A DNA stretch of 64,000 nucleotides from Chrysaora quinquecirrha (Eukaryota > Cnidaria > Scyphozoa > Semaeostomeae > Pelagiidae). The stretch spans positions 548,290 to 612,289 of the forward strand of contig JACTAT010000108.1 of the NCBI GenBank assembly GCA_014526335.1, read 5' to 3'. The notes beneath the pieces are model-generated. The model was not told the origin of the DNA, ran no database searches, and saw only the letters and a list, made by a program, of their open reading frames with translations. Shown here piece by piece: positions 47,006 to 60,110 of this stretch. The position numbers and the translations under genes are program-made. Within the stretch, counting starts at the first letter, position 1; every line of letters begins with the position of its first letter.

Positions 47006-48496
47006 AGACAATTAGAAATAAACGTCGATAAAAGCCTTGCACTTTGCATCTTGGCGCAAATGTGCTCAGAACTATTCGTTCTGAAGTGGGCTTTGCGAAA
47101 TACCGCTAAATGCCGCTAACAAGAGTATGCACTGTTATTGTTACATAATAGAATAAAATCTAAAACTACAACATAAACAACTTATAAAACTAATTAACCT
47201 AAAGTTAATTATGTTAAAATCAGAGTAAATCAAGAGAAAGTTTAACTATTTTCTGATTTAGTTTTAAAGGTTATATGAAACGATGAACGATGACATGAAA
47301 ACCCCCTTTAGGCACAATGATGTTGTTACCCTGTGGTTATCTGAATTGCATTTTGGAAATTTCGAATTGCATTCTGAAGACAAATCGAGCCACTTTGACT
47401 ATCTAATGTTGTCAGACACTCCATTGTAAGGTATCAAAAGTTAGATAATTTGCTGAACTTCTTTACGCTGACAAGAAATTCGAAATTGGTTAATTGTAGA
47501 GGGAGAAATTGATGAAACTTTGAAAATCGTAGATGGCCTAAGTACAGGGATACCACAGTTGGAAACTTGGTTAAAAACAAAATTTACTGTTGAGCAATCT
47601 CTGCATTATTCAGACTGAAATCTTTTATCCGGTAAGAAGAAGCTTTCATTTATCAGAAAAAATTAGAATCATTGTTCTTACGCGTCCCTTTCAAGAGAAA
47701 ATGAAGACGCAAAACAGCCTTTTCCACGCATGGGCCTAAATTTTTTGAATTGCATTCTGAGATAACTCGAGTGAGATCTGTTATTAAAAGTTAACGAAAC
47801 TGCTACAACAAGATATCAATCGATAGGAAATTCGCTAAACTTTTTTACGCTGAAATAAATTTTGAAATTGGTGAAACCTAGAAAGAGAAATCAATGATTC
47901 GTTCGAATTGCATTCTACATGGCATTACAGGGGTACCATAGTGGAGACATTACAAACTTACCTCGGCTTCTCAAAAAGATAGAAAAAGGAGAGAAAAAAA
48001 TGCGAAAATAATTTCTTAAAATATACTATAATAAATTTTTAATTTTGCGAGCTTTCCGGATAAATATCGATATTATTGTTATAATTTTATAACTTTATAT
48101 ACTTTTGCTGTATTTGAATTGCATTCTGAATTGCATTCTCATTCGCAATCTCATTCTCAATCGCATTCTCATTCTCAGTCTGAATGGCACTTAGTGGGTA
48201 ATGTATGTGCAGTACAGTGGAGGGTGTGGCAAGTTACCTGCAAATGAATATTCCGCGAACGTTCAAAATGGACATTCGACTACACATTCGAGAAACTAAG
48301 GTCTCATATGAGAACTGTAAAACAGATATATAGGAAATAATACCTCAAAACGTTGGAAAACAAGTAGTTTTAACTCTCTTGGAAGTCTCTGGTTATGTCA
48401 TTCCGTGTGCGAAGAGATCTGAGCGTTTGAATGCCGAATGTGCACTGCGAATGTCCAAATTTAGGCCCAAGGACATTCAAAATATTGCAAGATCGT

Positions 48497-49500
48497 CGAT
48501 CGACGGATAATCGATTAAAAATCGAGTTCGCCTCAGAACTTCACCAAACTTCACAAAAAGCTTATTTTCATCGAGTTGTAGATGTTATTAAGGTTTTTGA
48601 AGAGATTTTTCACTTTTAAAAATTTTCTCCCATACTGAAGCCTTATAAGTTGGAAATAAATCGACGGATAATCGATTAAAAATCGAATTTTCGTCAGAAC
48701 TTTTCTAAATCTTCTGGACAGATGTATTCTATCGAAATCTAGGTGTTTGTTAACATTAGAAGCTGTTATGGGTGCAAACGCGAATGTCTTAGACGATTTT
48801 CAAAATCCTCCCGTACTGAAGCCTTATAATTTTGAAAAATAATTCGACGGATAATCGATTAAAAATCGAGTTCGCCTCAGAACTTCACCAAACTTCACAA
48901 AAAGCTTATTTTCATCGAGTTGTATATGTTATTAAGGTTTTTGAAGAGATTTTTCACTTTTAAAAATTGTCTCCCATACTGAAGCCTTTAAAGTTGGAAA
49001 AAAGTCGACGGATAATCGATTAAAAATCGAATTTTCGTCAGAACTTTTCCAAATCTTCTGGACAGATGTATTCTATCGAAATCTAGGTGTTTTTTAACAT
49101 TAGAAGCTGTTATGGGCGCAAACGCGAATGTCTTAGACGATTTTCGAAATCCTCCCGTACTGAAGCCTTATAATTTTGAAAAATAATTCGACGGATAATC
49201 GATTAAAAATCGAGTTCGCCTCAGAACTTCACCAAACTTCACAAAAAGCTTATTTTCATCAAGTTGTAGATGTTATTAAGGTTTTTGAAGAGATTTTTTA
49301 CTTTTAAAAATTTTCTCCCATACTGAAGCCTTATAAGTTGGAAATAAATCGACGGATAATCGATTAAAAATCGAATTTTGCTCCAAACTGCACCAAAATT
49401 TATTAATAGCCAATTTTTATCGGGTTCTTAGTGTTTCTAAGGCTTTTATGGCGTACTTCACTTTTACGAATTCTCCCACACTGAAGCCTTATAGCTAAGT
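48497..49500. repeat. Dimeric satellite, left array
   Basis: Units alternate: A (about 165 bp, with GAGTTCGCCTCAGAACTTCA) and B (about 180 bp, with GAATTTTCGTCAGAACTTTT). Each opens with TCGACGGATAATCGATTAAA, whose TCGATTAAAAATCGA core is palindromic. Order A-B-A-B-A, then a diverged third type near 49349. The A+B period is about 345 bp, a higher-order repeat. Confidence 0.9.
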
Positions 49501-50329
49501 GGAAAAATCATCAGATAGCTAAAAGAGAGAAACATTCACCTACAATGGAAACGTTGAAATGGTAGGTCGTATCCATAAACTGCTTAACAGAAAATTATAG
49601 AGATGTAGTGAACCCCAATGAACCTATAGTATTTTGTTTAGAAAGCACATGGTTTCAGAACAATTTTGAAAAATCGCCTGGGGGGGGGGCACGAAAACCC
49701 TATACAGTACGCATCTGTGGTATTCTAGAATAACAGGATACAGGGTACAGGTGAGCCTGTCTGGGATCAAAAAGTACACTCGAATGGATAGGTACGGATT
49801 GTGATAAAGATATCCGAAGGGATATGAAATATCTTGCAATACAAACCCGAGAAGATACATATGGGGTATTACTTTGCTTTCGACGGGATCTTTTATACGG
49901 AATACTGAGTAATCGCTCAAGGCTGTTGAGAGTTGCATTTGTGAAGGACTGGAGATTTAATTTATTTATTATAATTACAGCATATGCAGTAGAACTTTTT
50001 GATGACATGATCTGTATACGTAACATGCCAGCACGTTTTTTGTGACCATTCGAACCTATTGGAAGCAAGTCGAGCGGCGGATGTAAGCCAAGTTTTGGAC
50101 GCGGACGTGCCATTTCAGTCCAAAATTTGGACCCATAATTTCACAATGTAAAACCTACGATGGAATACACAAATTTGTGATAGGGATGATCTACAAAATG
50201 TGGAATATGGAAAGTACGCGTCGTTGGGCGGTTAGACGTGTATCACTGTACAACTATTTAGCGTTTCATTTTGAATCTTTCCATCTTCTGTGATTTCGCA
50301 GTGCAGCATAACATTTTTTAAGGATTTTT

Positions 50330-50460
50330 CACTGGGCGACAAAACCCAGCCACGGATCTAGAAGCAATGACCGTAGGTCATTGTCCGAAACAGCTGGGGG
50401 TCTGGGGCAGGGCCCTGACAGGGGGCGGAGCCCCCGGAAGCTCTTGATATTTTACTATCT
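50330..50460. repeat. GC-rich repeat end in the palindrome centre
   Basis: Holds GGGGGTCTGGGGCAGGGCCC, then GGGGGCGGAGCCCCCGG, a style common near transposon termini in animal genomes. TGACGTCA octamers follow at 50671, 50682 and 50829. Confidence 0.4.
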
Positions 50461-51266
50461 CTGAGGCCTTAAAATTGCACAGGACTCTGAAAATTCTTCC
50501 TCTGCATCTTAATAGAAAATCACAAGAAATACACATAGACAGGGTATTTTGTCCTGCAATCTAAGGAAATGCCTAACCTTTGATTTTAAACTTGATTCCC
50601 GGTAAATCGACCACGCTGAATCGTTTAAGACCAGGAGCCAAATCGAGAAATGCTTCTATCACGTGATATATGACGTCATGGTGACGTCATAAAAATATAA
50701 CTTTTACCCATTTTAATTCACTTAATAGCCACTTAATATGAAAGAAAATGGTAAAAATAGATAGAACAAATTGAAAGCTTGCGATTGATATACATTTTGT
50801 CGCATTTCGAAGGTTAAATTCTTTATGATGACGTCATCGTGACCTTTTTGAGCAGGTCCTTTCATAGTAGGGATGTTGGTGAAACAACTGTGCATTTTCT
50901 GTTACCAGTATCAAATTTGCCGAACAGGGGTAGTTTGGCACGCTGAGAACTATAAAATATAGACCTCAACTGAGAAATGCCCCCACGTGCTATTTTTAGA
51001 CTGGGGTAATTGGTAACTGACCTCTACATAAGCTAGAATACTAGTTATGTTGCAAACTGTAATACAAGCATCAAAATTGGCGTAAACAGGCGGTTTGACA
51101 TGCTGAAAATGATAGTATAACGACCCGAACTGAGGAATGCCCCCTTGTGCTATTTCTAAACAAAATATTATAGGTTCACTACATCACTATAATTTTCTGT
51201 TAAGAGGTTTATGAACGACCTGCCATTTAAACGTTTCCATTGTAGCTGAATTTTTCTCTCTATTAG

Positions 51267-51682
51267 CACGCTAGAGAATCTATAATCGCTACTGTGATTG
51301 ATAATCACTACTGTGGTGGTACTATTTGCGTACTGTGGTAGTAGTTTCTGCGTACTGTGGTGGATTTTGTGGTTTTTTCTTGCTTGATCTATAGAGTTTT
51401 GCTATTACTTCGTATTCACCACATAAAGCATTATAACCCACCACAAGTAGTGATTATCCACCACAGTACGCAAAAATTACCACCACCGCAAGCATAGTAA
51501 CCCACCACAAGTAGTGATTATCCACCACAGTACGCTAAAACTGCCACCACTGCAAGCATAGTAACCCACCACAAGTAATGATTATCCACCACAGTACGCA
51601 GAAACTACCACCACATTATGCAAATAGTACCACCACAGTAGTGGTTATCCAGCACAGTAGTGATCATAGATTCGCTAGCGTG
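51267..51682. mobile_element. 416-bp foldback MITE of the CACGCTAG family
   Basis: The ends CACGCTAG(A/C)GAATCTAT match those of 12138-15551, and the arms carry ACTGTGGTGG and CCACCACAG repeats. It is flanked by a 5-bp TSD ATTAG (51262-51266, 51683-51687). Two paralogous empty sites (about 52552-52575, and in inverse at about 49505-49530) read CTCTTTTAGCTATCTG with no insert. Confidence 0.92.
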
Positions 51683-52569
51683 ATTAGCTATCTGATGCTT
51701 TTTCCACTTAGCTATAAGGCTTCAGTATGGGAGAAAATTTTTAAAAATTAATTAGCGGGGGGGACAGCAATTAGGCACCTAAGAGTAAGCTTAACATTTA
51801 CAAAATGTGCAGTCCGAACTGATAACGTTTTAGTTCTTTGCCTTGCAAAATATTGGGCATAACATTCATCATGTTTGCTGAATTGTGGGTGACAATTTTC
51901 ATCGGGTTTGTGGAATTATGGGTCACAATTTTTCAGACGTGGGCGAAATTATTGGTCCAAATTTTGGACTGAAATGGCACGTCCGCGTCCAAAACTTGGC
52001 TTACATCCGCCGCTCGACTTGCTTCCAATAAGTTCGAATGGTCACAAAAAACGTGCTGGCATGTTACGTATACAGATCATGTCATCAAAAAGTTCTACTG
52101 CATATACTGTAATTATAATAAATAAATTAAATCTCCAGTCCTTCACAAATGCAACTCTCAACAGCCTTGAGCGATTACTCAGTATTCCGTATAAAAGATC
52201 CCGTCGAAAGCAAAGTAATACCCCATATGTATCTTCTCGGGTTTGTATTGCAAGATATTTCATATCCCTTCGGATATCTTTATCACGATCCGTACCTATC
52301 CATTCGAGTGTACTTTTTGATCCCAGACAGGCTCACCTGTACCCTGTATCCTGTTATTCTAGAATACCACAGATGCGTACTGTATAGGGTTTTCGTGCCC
52401 CCCCCAGGCGATTTTTCAAAATTGTTCTGAAACCATGTGCTTTCTAAACAAAATACTATAGGTTCATTGGGGTTCACTACATCTCTATAATTTTCTGTTA
52501 AGCAGTTTATGGATACGACCTACCATTTCAACGTTTCCATTGTAGGTGAATGTTTCTCTTTTAGCTATC

Positions 52570-53987
52570 TGATGATTTTTCCACTTAGCTATAAGGCTTC
52601 AGTGTGGGAGAATTCGTAAAAGTGAAGTACGCCATAAAAGCCTTAGAAACACTAAGAACCCGATAAAAATTGGCTATTAATAAATTTTGGTGCAGTTTGG
52701 AGCAAAATTCGATTTTTAATCGATTATCCGTCGATTTATTTCCAACTTATAAGGCTTCAGTATGGGAGAAAATTTTTAAAAGTAAAAAATCTCTTCAAAA
52801 ACCTTAATAACATCTACAACTTGATGAAAATAAGCTTTTTGTGAAGTTTGGTGAAGTTCTGAGGCGAACTCGATTTTTAATCGATTATCCGTCGAATTAT
52901 TTTTCAAAATTATAAGCCTTCAGTACGGGAGGATTTCGAAAATCGTCTAAGACACTCGCGTTTGCACCCATAACAGTTTCTAATGTTTAAAAACACCTAG
53001 GTTTCGATAGAATACATCTGTTCAGAAGATTTGGAGAAGTTCTGACGAAAATTCGATTTTTAATCGATTATCCGTCGATTTATTTCCAACTTATAAGGCT
53101 TCAGTATGGGAGAAAATTTTTAAAAGTGAAAAATCTCTTCAAAAACCTTAATAACATCTACAACTCGATGAAAATAAGCTTTTTGTGAAGTTTGGTGAAG
53201 TTCTGAGGCGAACTCGATTTTTAATCGATTATCCGTCGAATTATTTTTCAAAATTATAAGGCTTCAGTACGGGAGGATTTCGAAAATCGTCTAAGACATT
53301 CGCGTTTGCACCCATAACAGCTTCTAATGTTAAAAAACACCTAGATTTCGATAGAATACATCTGTCCAAAAGATTTGGAAAAATTCTGACGAAAATTCGA
53401 TTTTTAATCGATTATCCGTCGATTTATTTCCAACTTATAAGGCTTCAGTATGGGAGAAAATTGTTAAAAGTGAAAAATCTCTTCAAAAACCTTAATAACA
53501 TCTACAACTCGATGAAAATAAGCTTTTTGTGAAGTTTGGTGAAGTTCTGAGGCGAACTCGATTTTTAATCGATTATCCGTCGAATTATTTTTCAAAATTA
53601 TAAGGCTTCAGTACGGGAGGATTTCGAAAATCGTCTAAGACATTCGCGTTTGCACCCATAACAGCTTCTAATGTTAAAAAACACCTAGATTTCGATAGAA
53701 TACATCTGTCCAAAAGATTTGGAAAAATTCTGACGAAAATTCGATTTTTAATCGATTATCCGTCGATTTATTTCCAACTTATAAGGCTTCAGTATGGGAG
53801 AAAATTTTTAAAAGTAAAAAATCTCTTCAAAACCTTAATAACATCTACAACTCGATGAAAATAAGCTTTTGTGAAGTTTGGTGAAGTTCTGAGGCGAACT
53901 CGATTTTAATCGATTATCCGTCGAATTATTTTTCAAAATTATAAGGCTTCAGTACGGGAGGATTTCGAAAATCGTCTAAGACTTTTT
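52570..53987. repeat. Dimeric satellite, right array (inverted)
   Basis: The same A and B units in reverse orientation, with about four A-B dimers after the diverged unit. It is one dimer or so longer than the left array. The array ends abruptly inside a B unit at GTCTAAGAC, immediately before the TIR of the 53988 element. Confidence 0.9.
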
Positions 53988-54853
53988 AGTCCGGTGGCCA
54001 GTTCAGATGACCTTGACATCGAGTACATATGGGTTTTTATTTTATTTTCTGTTTATATAGTCATAGCAGACTCGAAAAAGCCAAACTTGCCCCTTCCAAG
54101 TGTTGGGCAAATTTTTTTATGACCTGCCGAAGATACGTAATGTCCAAGGTAAAAATTTCATGGAAAAATTTTTATAAATTGTCAAAACATGGTATTGTTT
54201 GGTCTCATTCGAATGGAAATTGACTGTAGATTCCGAATTTGGCAATAAGGTTAGATTCTGTATATATTGATCAAAGATATTGCTCAAGACATTTGATTTT
54301 TATAAAAAAAATCAAAAAAAGAAAAGCTAAGAAAAATGCTCTTTGAAAAATTATCTTTAGTTAGTTAGTTAGCATAGCTTGTAAGTTAGTAAGTTAGTTA
54401 GTTAGCTACTTTGGAAGATACTAAAATAGTAAGTAAGTTAGTAGTTAGAGAGTTGATTGGGTAATTAGTTAGTTTGTTATTTAGTTAGATAGTTAATTAG
54501 TTGTTAGTTAGTTAGATACTGAGTTTGTTACGTAGTTAGTTAGTCTGATATTTAGTTATCTAGCGTAGCTTCTTAGTTAGTCAGGTAATTAGTTAGCTAC
54601 TTTCGAAGATATTAAGTTGGTTAGTTACTTAGTTACAAAGGGTAGTTAGTTAGTTAGGTAACTAGTTATATTTAGTTATATTTAGTTATATTTATATTTA
54701 TTATATTTAGTCAGTTTGTTACTTAGCATAGCTTGCACGTTACTCAGTTCGTTAGTTAGCTAATTTGGGAGATAGTAAGTCAGTTATTAAAATAGTTATT
54801 AAGTTAATTAGTTAATTAGTCAGTTAGTAAGTTAGTTACCTTGGAAGATAGTA

Positions 54854-54922
<69 letters not shown>

Positions 54923-55734
54923 ATAAGTCAGTTAGTTAGTAAGTTAGTTAGTTACTTATCTTATCTTGTAAGCTAGTCAGTTAGTTAGTTAGCTACTTTG
55001 GAAGATACTAAGTTAGTTAGTCAGTTAATTAGTAGTTGATTAGTTAGATAACTACTTAGTTAGTAACTTAGTTAGTAAGATAATTAAATAGTTAGTTAGT
55101 TAGTTATTTAGTTAGTTAGTTAGCGTAGCTTCTAAGTTACTTAGTTAAGCCTAAAAATATGATGGGCGTTCCCAATAATTCTGGCAGGCATTGTAGTTAG
55201 CTAACTAACAAACTAACTAACTAACTAACTAACTATGCAGCTAAGAAACTAACTAGCTAGCTAACTAACTAATACAACTAATTAACTTAATCAATCTTAT
55301 TAACTTAAAAACAAACAAACTAATTACCTAACAAGCTAGCTAACTGACTAACTAACGAACTAACGTACTAACTAACTAACTACCTAACTAACTAACTAAC
55401 TAACTAACATGCAAGCTATGTCTACTAACTAACAATCTAGCAAACAAACTTATTAACTAACTAACTAACTAACTAACTAAATAACTAACTTACTAACTAA
55501 CTTATTAACTAACTAACTAACTAAAACTAACTAGCTAACAATTATCTAGCTAGTTACCTAACTAAGTAGCTAACTAACAAAGTAACTTACTAGCTTACTT
55601 ACTATCTTCTAAAATAGCTAACGAACAAACTGACGAACTGACTTACAATATTCAAAAATAGCTAACTAAAAAACTGACTAACGTACAAGCTATGCTACTT
55701 AAGTAACTAACTGACTAAATAACTAACTAGCTAG

Positions 55735-55773
<39 letters not shown>

Positions 55774-57413
55774 GCTAACTAACTAACAAACTAACAGCTA
55801 TCTGGCTAGTTACGTAACTAACTAGCTAACTGACAAAGTAACTTACTATCCACCTTACTATCTTCTAAAATAGCTAACTAACAAACTGACTAACTCACAA
55901 GCTATGCTACTTAAGTAACTAACTAACTAGCTAACTAACCAACTAACTAACTAACTAAATAACTAACTAACTAGCTAACTAACAAACTAACTAACAACTA
56001 TCTAGCTTGTTACTTAACTAACTAGCTACCTAACAAAGTAACTTACTAACCACCTTACTATCTTCTAAAGTAGCTAACGAACAAAACTGACTTACAAAAT
56101 TCTAAAATAGCTAACTAAAAAACAAACTAACTAACTCACTAACTAAATAACTGACTAACTAAATATCTAACTAACTAACTAACTAACTAACAAACTAACT
56201 AACTAACAACTATCTAGCTAGTTACATAACTAACTAGCTAACTAACAAAGTAACTTACTATCCACCTTACTATCTTCTAAAATAGCTAACGAACTAAATG
56301 ACTGACTGACTTACATTATTCTAAAATAGCTAACTAACAAACTGACTAACTTACAAGCTATGCTACTTAAGTAACTAACTAACTAAATAACTAACTAACT
56401 AAATAACTAACTAACTGAATAACTTACTAATTGAGTAGCTAACTAACTAACTAACTAACTAACTAATTAACTAATCAACTAATCAACTAATTAACTAACT
56501 AACAACTATCTAGCTAGTTACCTAACTAACTAGCTAACTAATAAAATAACTTACTAACTAACTTACTATCTTCAAAAGTAGCTAACGAACAAACTGACTT
56601 ATTTACAAGGTATTCTAACTAAGTAGCTTACTGACTAACTATAAACCTAACTAACTAGCAAACTAACAAACTAACTTACTAACTAACTTAAAATCTTCTA
56701 AAGCAGCGAACTAACAAACTGACTAGCTTACAAGCTATGCTACTTAAGTAACAACTAAATAACTAACGGACTAACTAACTAACCAACTAAGTAAGTAACT
56801 ACGTAACTAACTAGCGATAAGACTAACTAATAAAACAAACTAACTAACAACCCAACAAATAAATTACCTAAATAAATTAACTAACTAACAACCCAACAAA
56901 TAAATTACCTAACAAACTAACAAACAAACTAAATTTAACCAACTAACTAATATGGTAACTGACTTACTTACTAACTTACTATCTTCTAAAGTTGACTAGC
57001 TAAGTCACTAACATACAAGCTATGCTAACTAACTAACGATAATTTTTCAAGAACATTTTTGATTTAACATTTACTTTTTGATTTTTGTTTATAAAAGTCC
57101 AATTCCTTGAGCAATATATTTTTATTTTTATATGCGGAGCCTAATATTGATACTATAATTGGAATCTACAGTCAATTTCCAATCGAATGAGACCAAACAA
57201 TACCATGTTTTGACAATTTATAAAATTTTTTCGATGAATTTTTACCTTGGACATGACGCATCTTCCGCGGATCATAAAAAATTTGCCCAACACTTGGAAG
57301 GGCAAGTTTGGCTTTTCGAGTCTTCTTTCACCATATAACCAGAAAATATAATAAAAACCCATATGTACTCGATGTCAAGGTCATCCTTGAAATTCGCATT
57401 TGGCCACCGGACT
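53988..57413. mobile_element. Foldback element with TTAG/CTAA tetramer arms
   Basis: TIRs start AGTCCGGTGGCCA and end TGGCCACCGGACT. About 280 bp of terminal sequence pairs between 53988-54270 and 57140-57413. Inside, the left arm is a degenerate GTTA/TTAG array (about 54355-55145) and the right arm is the complementary AACT/CTAA array (about 55195-57035), meeting at a short centre near 55146-55195. The right array is over twice as long as the left. No TSD: the left flank is satellite, the right flank is not. Confidence 0.85.
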
Positions 57414-58504
57414 ATTTGGAGGCAAATCTTCAACATCATCTTGGTTATCAAAATGGTGTCAGATTTGTATCCCTCAATTACGATCCATATCATATCAGGG
57501 CCATTCACTCTTCAAAATTGTGTACGAGAATTTTAGGAAAACAAAAGGATTTCTAAGGGATTTCAATGAAAACATTTGGTTTTCCAGCCGTATTGAACGA
57601 GATTTTAATGAAGTAGTGAATTGCCCCTCGATCTATGTACTGTATCATTTCATTATGAAAGGGCTTAGCTGTGTAATGCAGTTAAGAAATTAGCCAAAGT
57701 TTTGAATTTTTACGCAAACCTAGCACCACTCTCAACATAATATGTATTCACTGACTTTATCAAGTATTCTCGATCAAAATTTTCTGGTTCTTATGGAGAA
57801 TGCGTCTTAACTACGGTTTCAAAAGAAATGCGACTCGGTATTTGTACCTGTTTTTAAAAATGAAGAAACTCTTCTGTATGGAATAAGAAGTGAAAAGGCT
57901 AAGACTCTATTTCCGTTTATAAATTCAGCCCGGAATTCAGCACTCTATTTTACTGATGTGGTTTGGGTAATGTTTGTGTAGAAATAATGCCCAGAAACTA
58001 TTACACTTGAATTATGTCCATATTTTAACTGCTGAGAACATGATCCTGCACATTAAACAGCTTTGGAGAACGAATTTCATGAAGTTTTCGAAATTTCGAA
58101 AATTTCGAAGTCAAGAAACTCAGAATCTCTAACTATACTACTGTAATTGTGGTTTGAAGTTTTGTATTTCGAGCATTTAAAACGACAAATCAAATTTGTT
58201 TAATAGCTAACCGATAGTTTAATGAAGAAAATTCGTCGATTGATACAAGTTGTTTCATTTCATTTGATACAAGTTGTGTTTACCACATCGAGTGGCAATT
58301 CGTTCCTTTATTAAAATCTGGTGCAATCTAGCTGGAAAATCTTTTGTTCTCATATAAATCCCTTAGAAATCCTTTGTTTTCCAAAAATTCTCGTACAACA
58401 TTTTGAAGATTGAATGGCCCTTCGATATAGATCGTATTGAAGGATACAAATCTGACAGAGAAAGTTCTCTCAATACATAGTTGTAGAAAACTCGGACTCG
58501 TGCA
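57414..58504. other. Spacer with an inverted dispersed repeat
   Basis: 57462-57590 and the inverse of 58340-58470 are homologous (CAGATTTGTATCC, GGGCCATTCA, AAGGATTTCTAAGGGATTT). The repeats flank about 750 bp in which I see no exon. Confidence 0.55.
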
Positions 58505-60110
58505 GAAATTTGGAAAGTCCTCCACTGTACTGATGATATCCCTCCACCGTACTTCTGATATCCCTCCACCGTACTGAATATCCTCCACCGTACTGATGGT
58601 ATCCCTCCACTGTACTGATGGTATCCCTCCACCGTACTGAATATCCTCCACCGTACTGATGGTATCCCTCCACTGTACTGATGGTATCCCTCCACTGTAC
58701 TGTTGATATCCCTCCACAGTACTGAGCATCCTCCATTGTACTGATGATATCCCTCCACCGTACTGAACATCCTCCGCTGTACTGATGGTATCCCTCCACT
58801 GTACTGATGGTATCCCTCCGCTGTACTGATGGTATCCCTCCACAGTACTGAATATCCTCCACAGTACTTCTGGTATCCCTCCAGTGTACTGATGGTATCC
58901 CTCCACTGTACTGCTGATATCCCTCCACCGTACTGATGATATCCCTCCACTGTACTGAACACCCTCCACCGTACTGATGGTATCCCTCCACTGTACTTAT
59001 GATATCCCTCCAATGTACTGAACATCCTCCACCGTACTGCACACCCTCCACTGTACTGCACATACATTACCCAGAGTGGTTTCCCCTCTAGATACTCTCC
59101 ATCCATTTGTTGTGTATGGGTAGTGTAGTTGAGTTGTGTCTCTGTCTGTCTGACGCACACGTGTTGAATTAGGCCTATCACCAGGCCTAGTATAGGGGTA
59201 CCAGAAACAGTGAACCCACAAAATAATCAGCCCAAATTTGCAATCTTCGATTAATTAAATTACTAATCAACCTATGAGTTAGATACCCTAGCAGACAAAA
59301 GTCCATGTTGTCAATCAGGTTCGATAAACACGATTAGATTGGATAGGCTTGATTAGATTCAATCATTCACTCCATACTCAGGTTCATTAAAATTGGTTAG
59401 CTTCAATGTGAATGATTAGATTTGATAAATGTCCTTGTCTATCAGATTCGTAGTCCCCGAACCTGATTGAAAGATTGAATCTGATTGAAAATATCAAATC
59501 TAATTCATCTTTCGACTTTTGTCCACCATCTAAGGTGTAATATTCCAATTGCATGGCGAGCCATCAGTAGTTTGCCTGTTTAGCCTTTGTGGTAACCACA
59601 ATACAGGTGCTCTATTTGAAAAGTTGTATCTGATTTCACAGACTGGGGTTATTTTCCTCTTGAAAGAAACATGAAAAAAGCCAGCCTAAAGGCACATCTA
59701 AATCTGGAAAACTACATAGAGTAATTTCCATTTGATGAAACATGTTAAGAAACCTTGAGAATACAAGTTGCTTTTGTGATAAAATATGCACACCTGCATT
59801 TCCACCCTGGAGAACATCTTTGCAGTACTGTGGAGGATATTCAATACTGTGGAGGGTTTTCAGTACTGTGGGGGATGTCATCAGTACTGTGGGGCAATAT
59901 CATCAATAGATTGGAGGGTGTTCAGGACTGCGGGAAGATATCATCAGTACTGTGGAGGGATACCATCAGTACAGTGGAGGGTGTTCAGTACATGTGGGGG
60001 ATACCATCAGTACTGTGAAGGGTGTTCAGTACAGTGCAGGGATACCATCAGTACTGTTGAGGGATACCACCAGTACTGTGGGGATACCATCACTACTGTG
60101 GAGGATAGTG
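58505..60110. mobile_element. Inverted minisatellite pair (GTACTGATGGTATCCCTCCAC), possible foldback
   Basis: The left arm (58505-59060) holds about 26 copies of a 20-23 bp unit CCCTCCACYGTACTGATGRT. The right arm (about 59815-60110) holds about a dozen copies in the opposite orientation (CAGTACTGTGGAGGGATACC). The unit resembles the ACTGTGGTGG motif of the 12138 element. Precise ends and TSD were not found. Three-frame ORFs of Tyr/Ser/Gly/Trp repeats are by-products of the array. Confidence 0.75.

Larger units (their letters stand above)
44261..48195. mobile_element. Foldback element with GAATGCAATTC-rich arms and 9-bp TSD
   Basis: The termini ACTAAGTGCCATTCAGACTG and its exact inverse are flanked by a perfect 9-bp TSD GGGTAATGT (44252-44260, 48196-48204), fitting Mutator/foldback-type insertion. 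The arms pair as 44261-44471 with about 47988-48195, and 45963-about 46640 with about 47310-47987. The palindromic-looking word GAATGCAATTC (or GAATTGCATTC) recurs along both arms. No transposase was identified in the short centre. The left arm contains an extra 1.5 kb. Confidence 0.92.
48497..53987. repeat. 5.5-kb imperfect palindrome built on a dimeric satellite
   Basis: The left arm (48497-50140) and right arm (about 51930-53987) are inverted copies. The outer parts are satellites; the inner unique parts (about 49500-50140 and 51930-52570) are nearly identical (translations differ at only a residue or two over 90 codons). The centre (50141-51929) includes a diverged third copy of the arm junction (51165-51266 plus 51683-51760) split by a 416-bp MITE. 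No terminal TSD was found. Whether it is one transposon, a duplicated inversion or partly an assembly artefact is open. Confidence 0.8.

Noticed and set aside
48497..49500. Possible CRISPR array of TCGACGGATAATCGATTAAA repeats
   Set aside because: The sequence between repeats is itself repeated (A and B units), so this is a satellite.
51908..52430. 159- and 93-codon ORFs with copies at 49624-50113
   Set aside because: They are the two arms of the palindrome read in opposite frames; there is no recognisable domain and overlapping frames are equally open.
58328..59181. Three long overlapping repeat-protein ORFs (213, 272 and 197 codons)
   Set aside because: By-product of a 20-23 bp tandem array; no start context, splice sites or domain.
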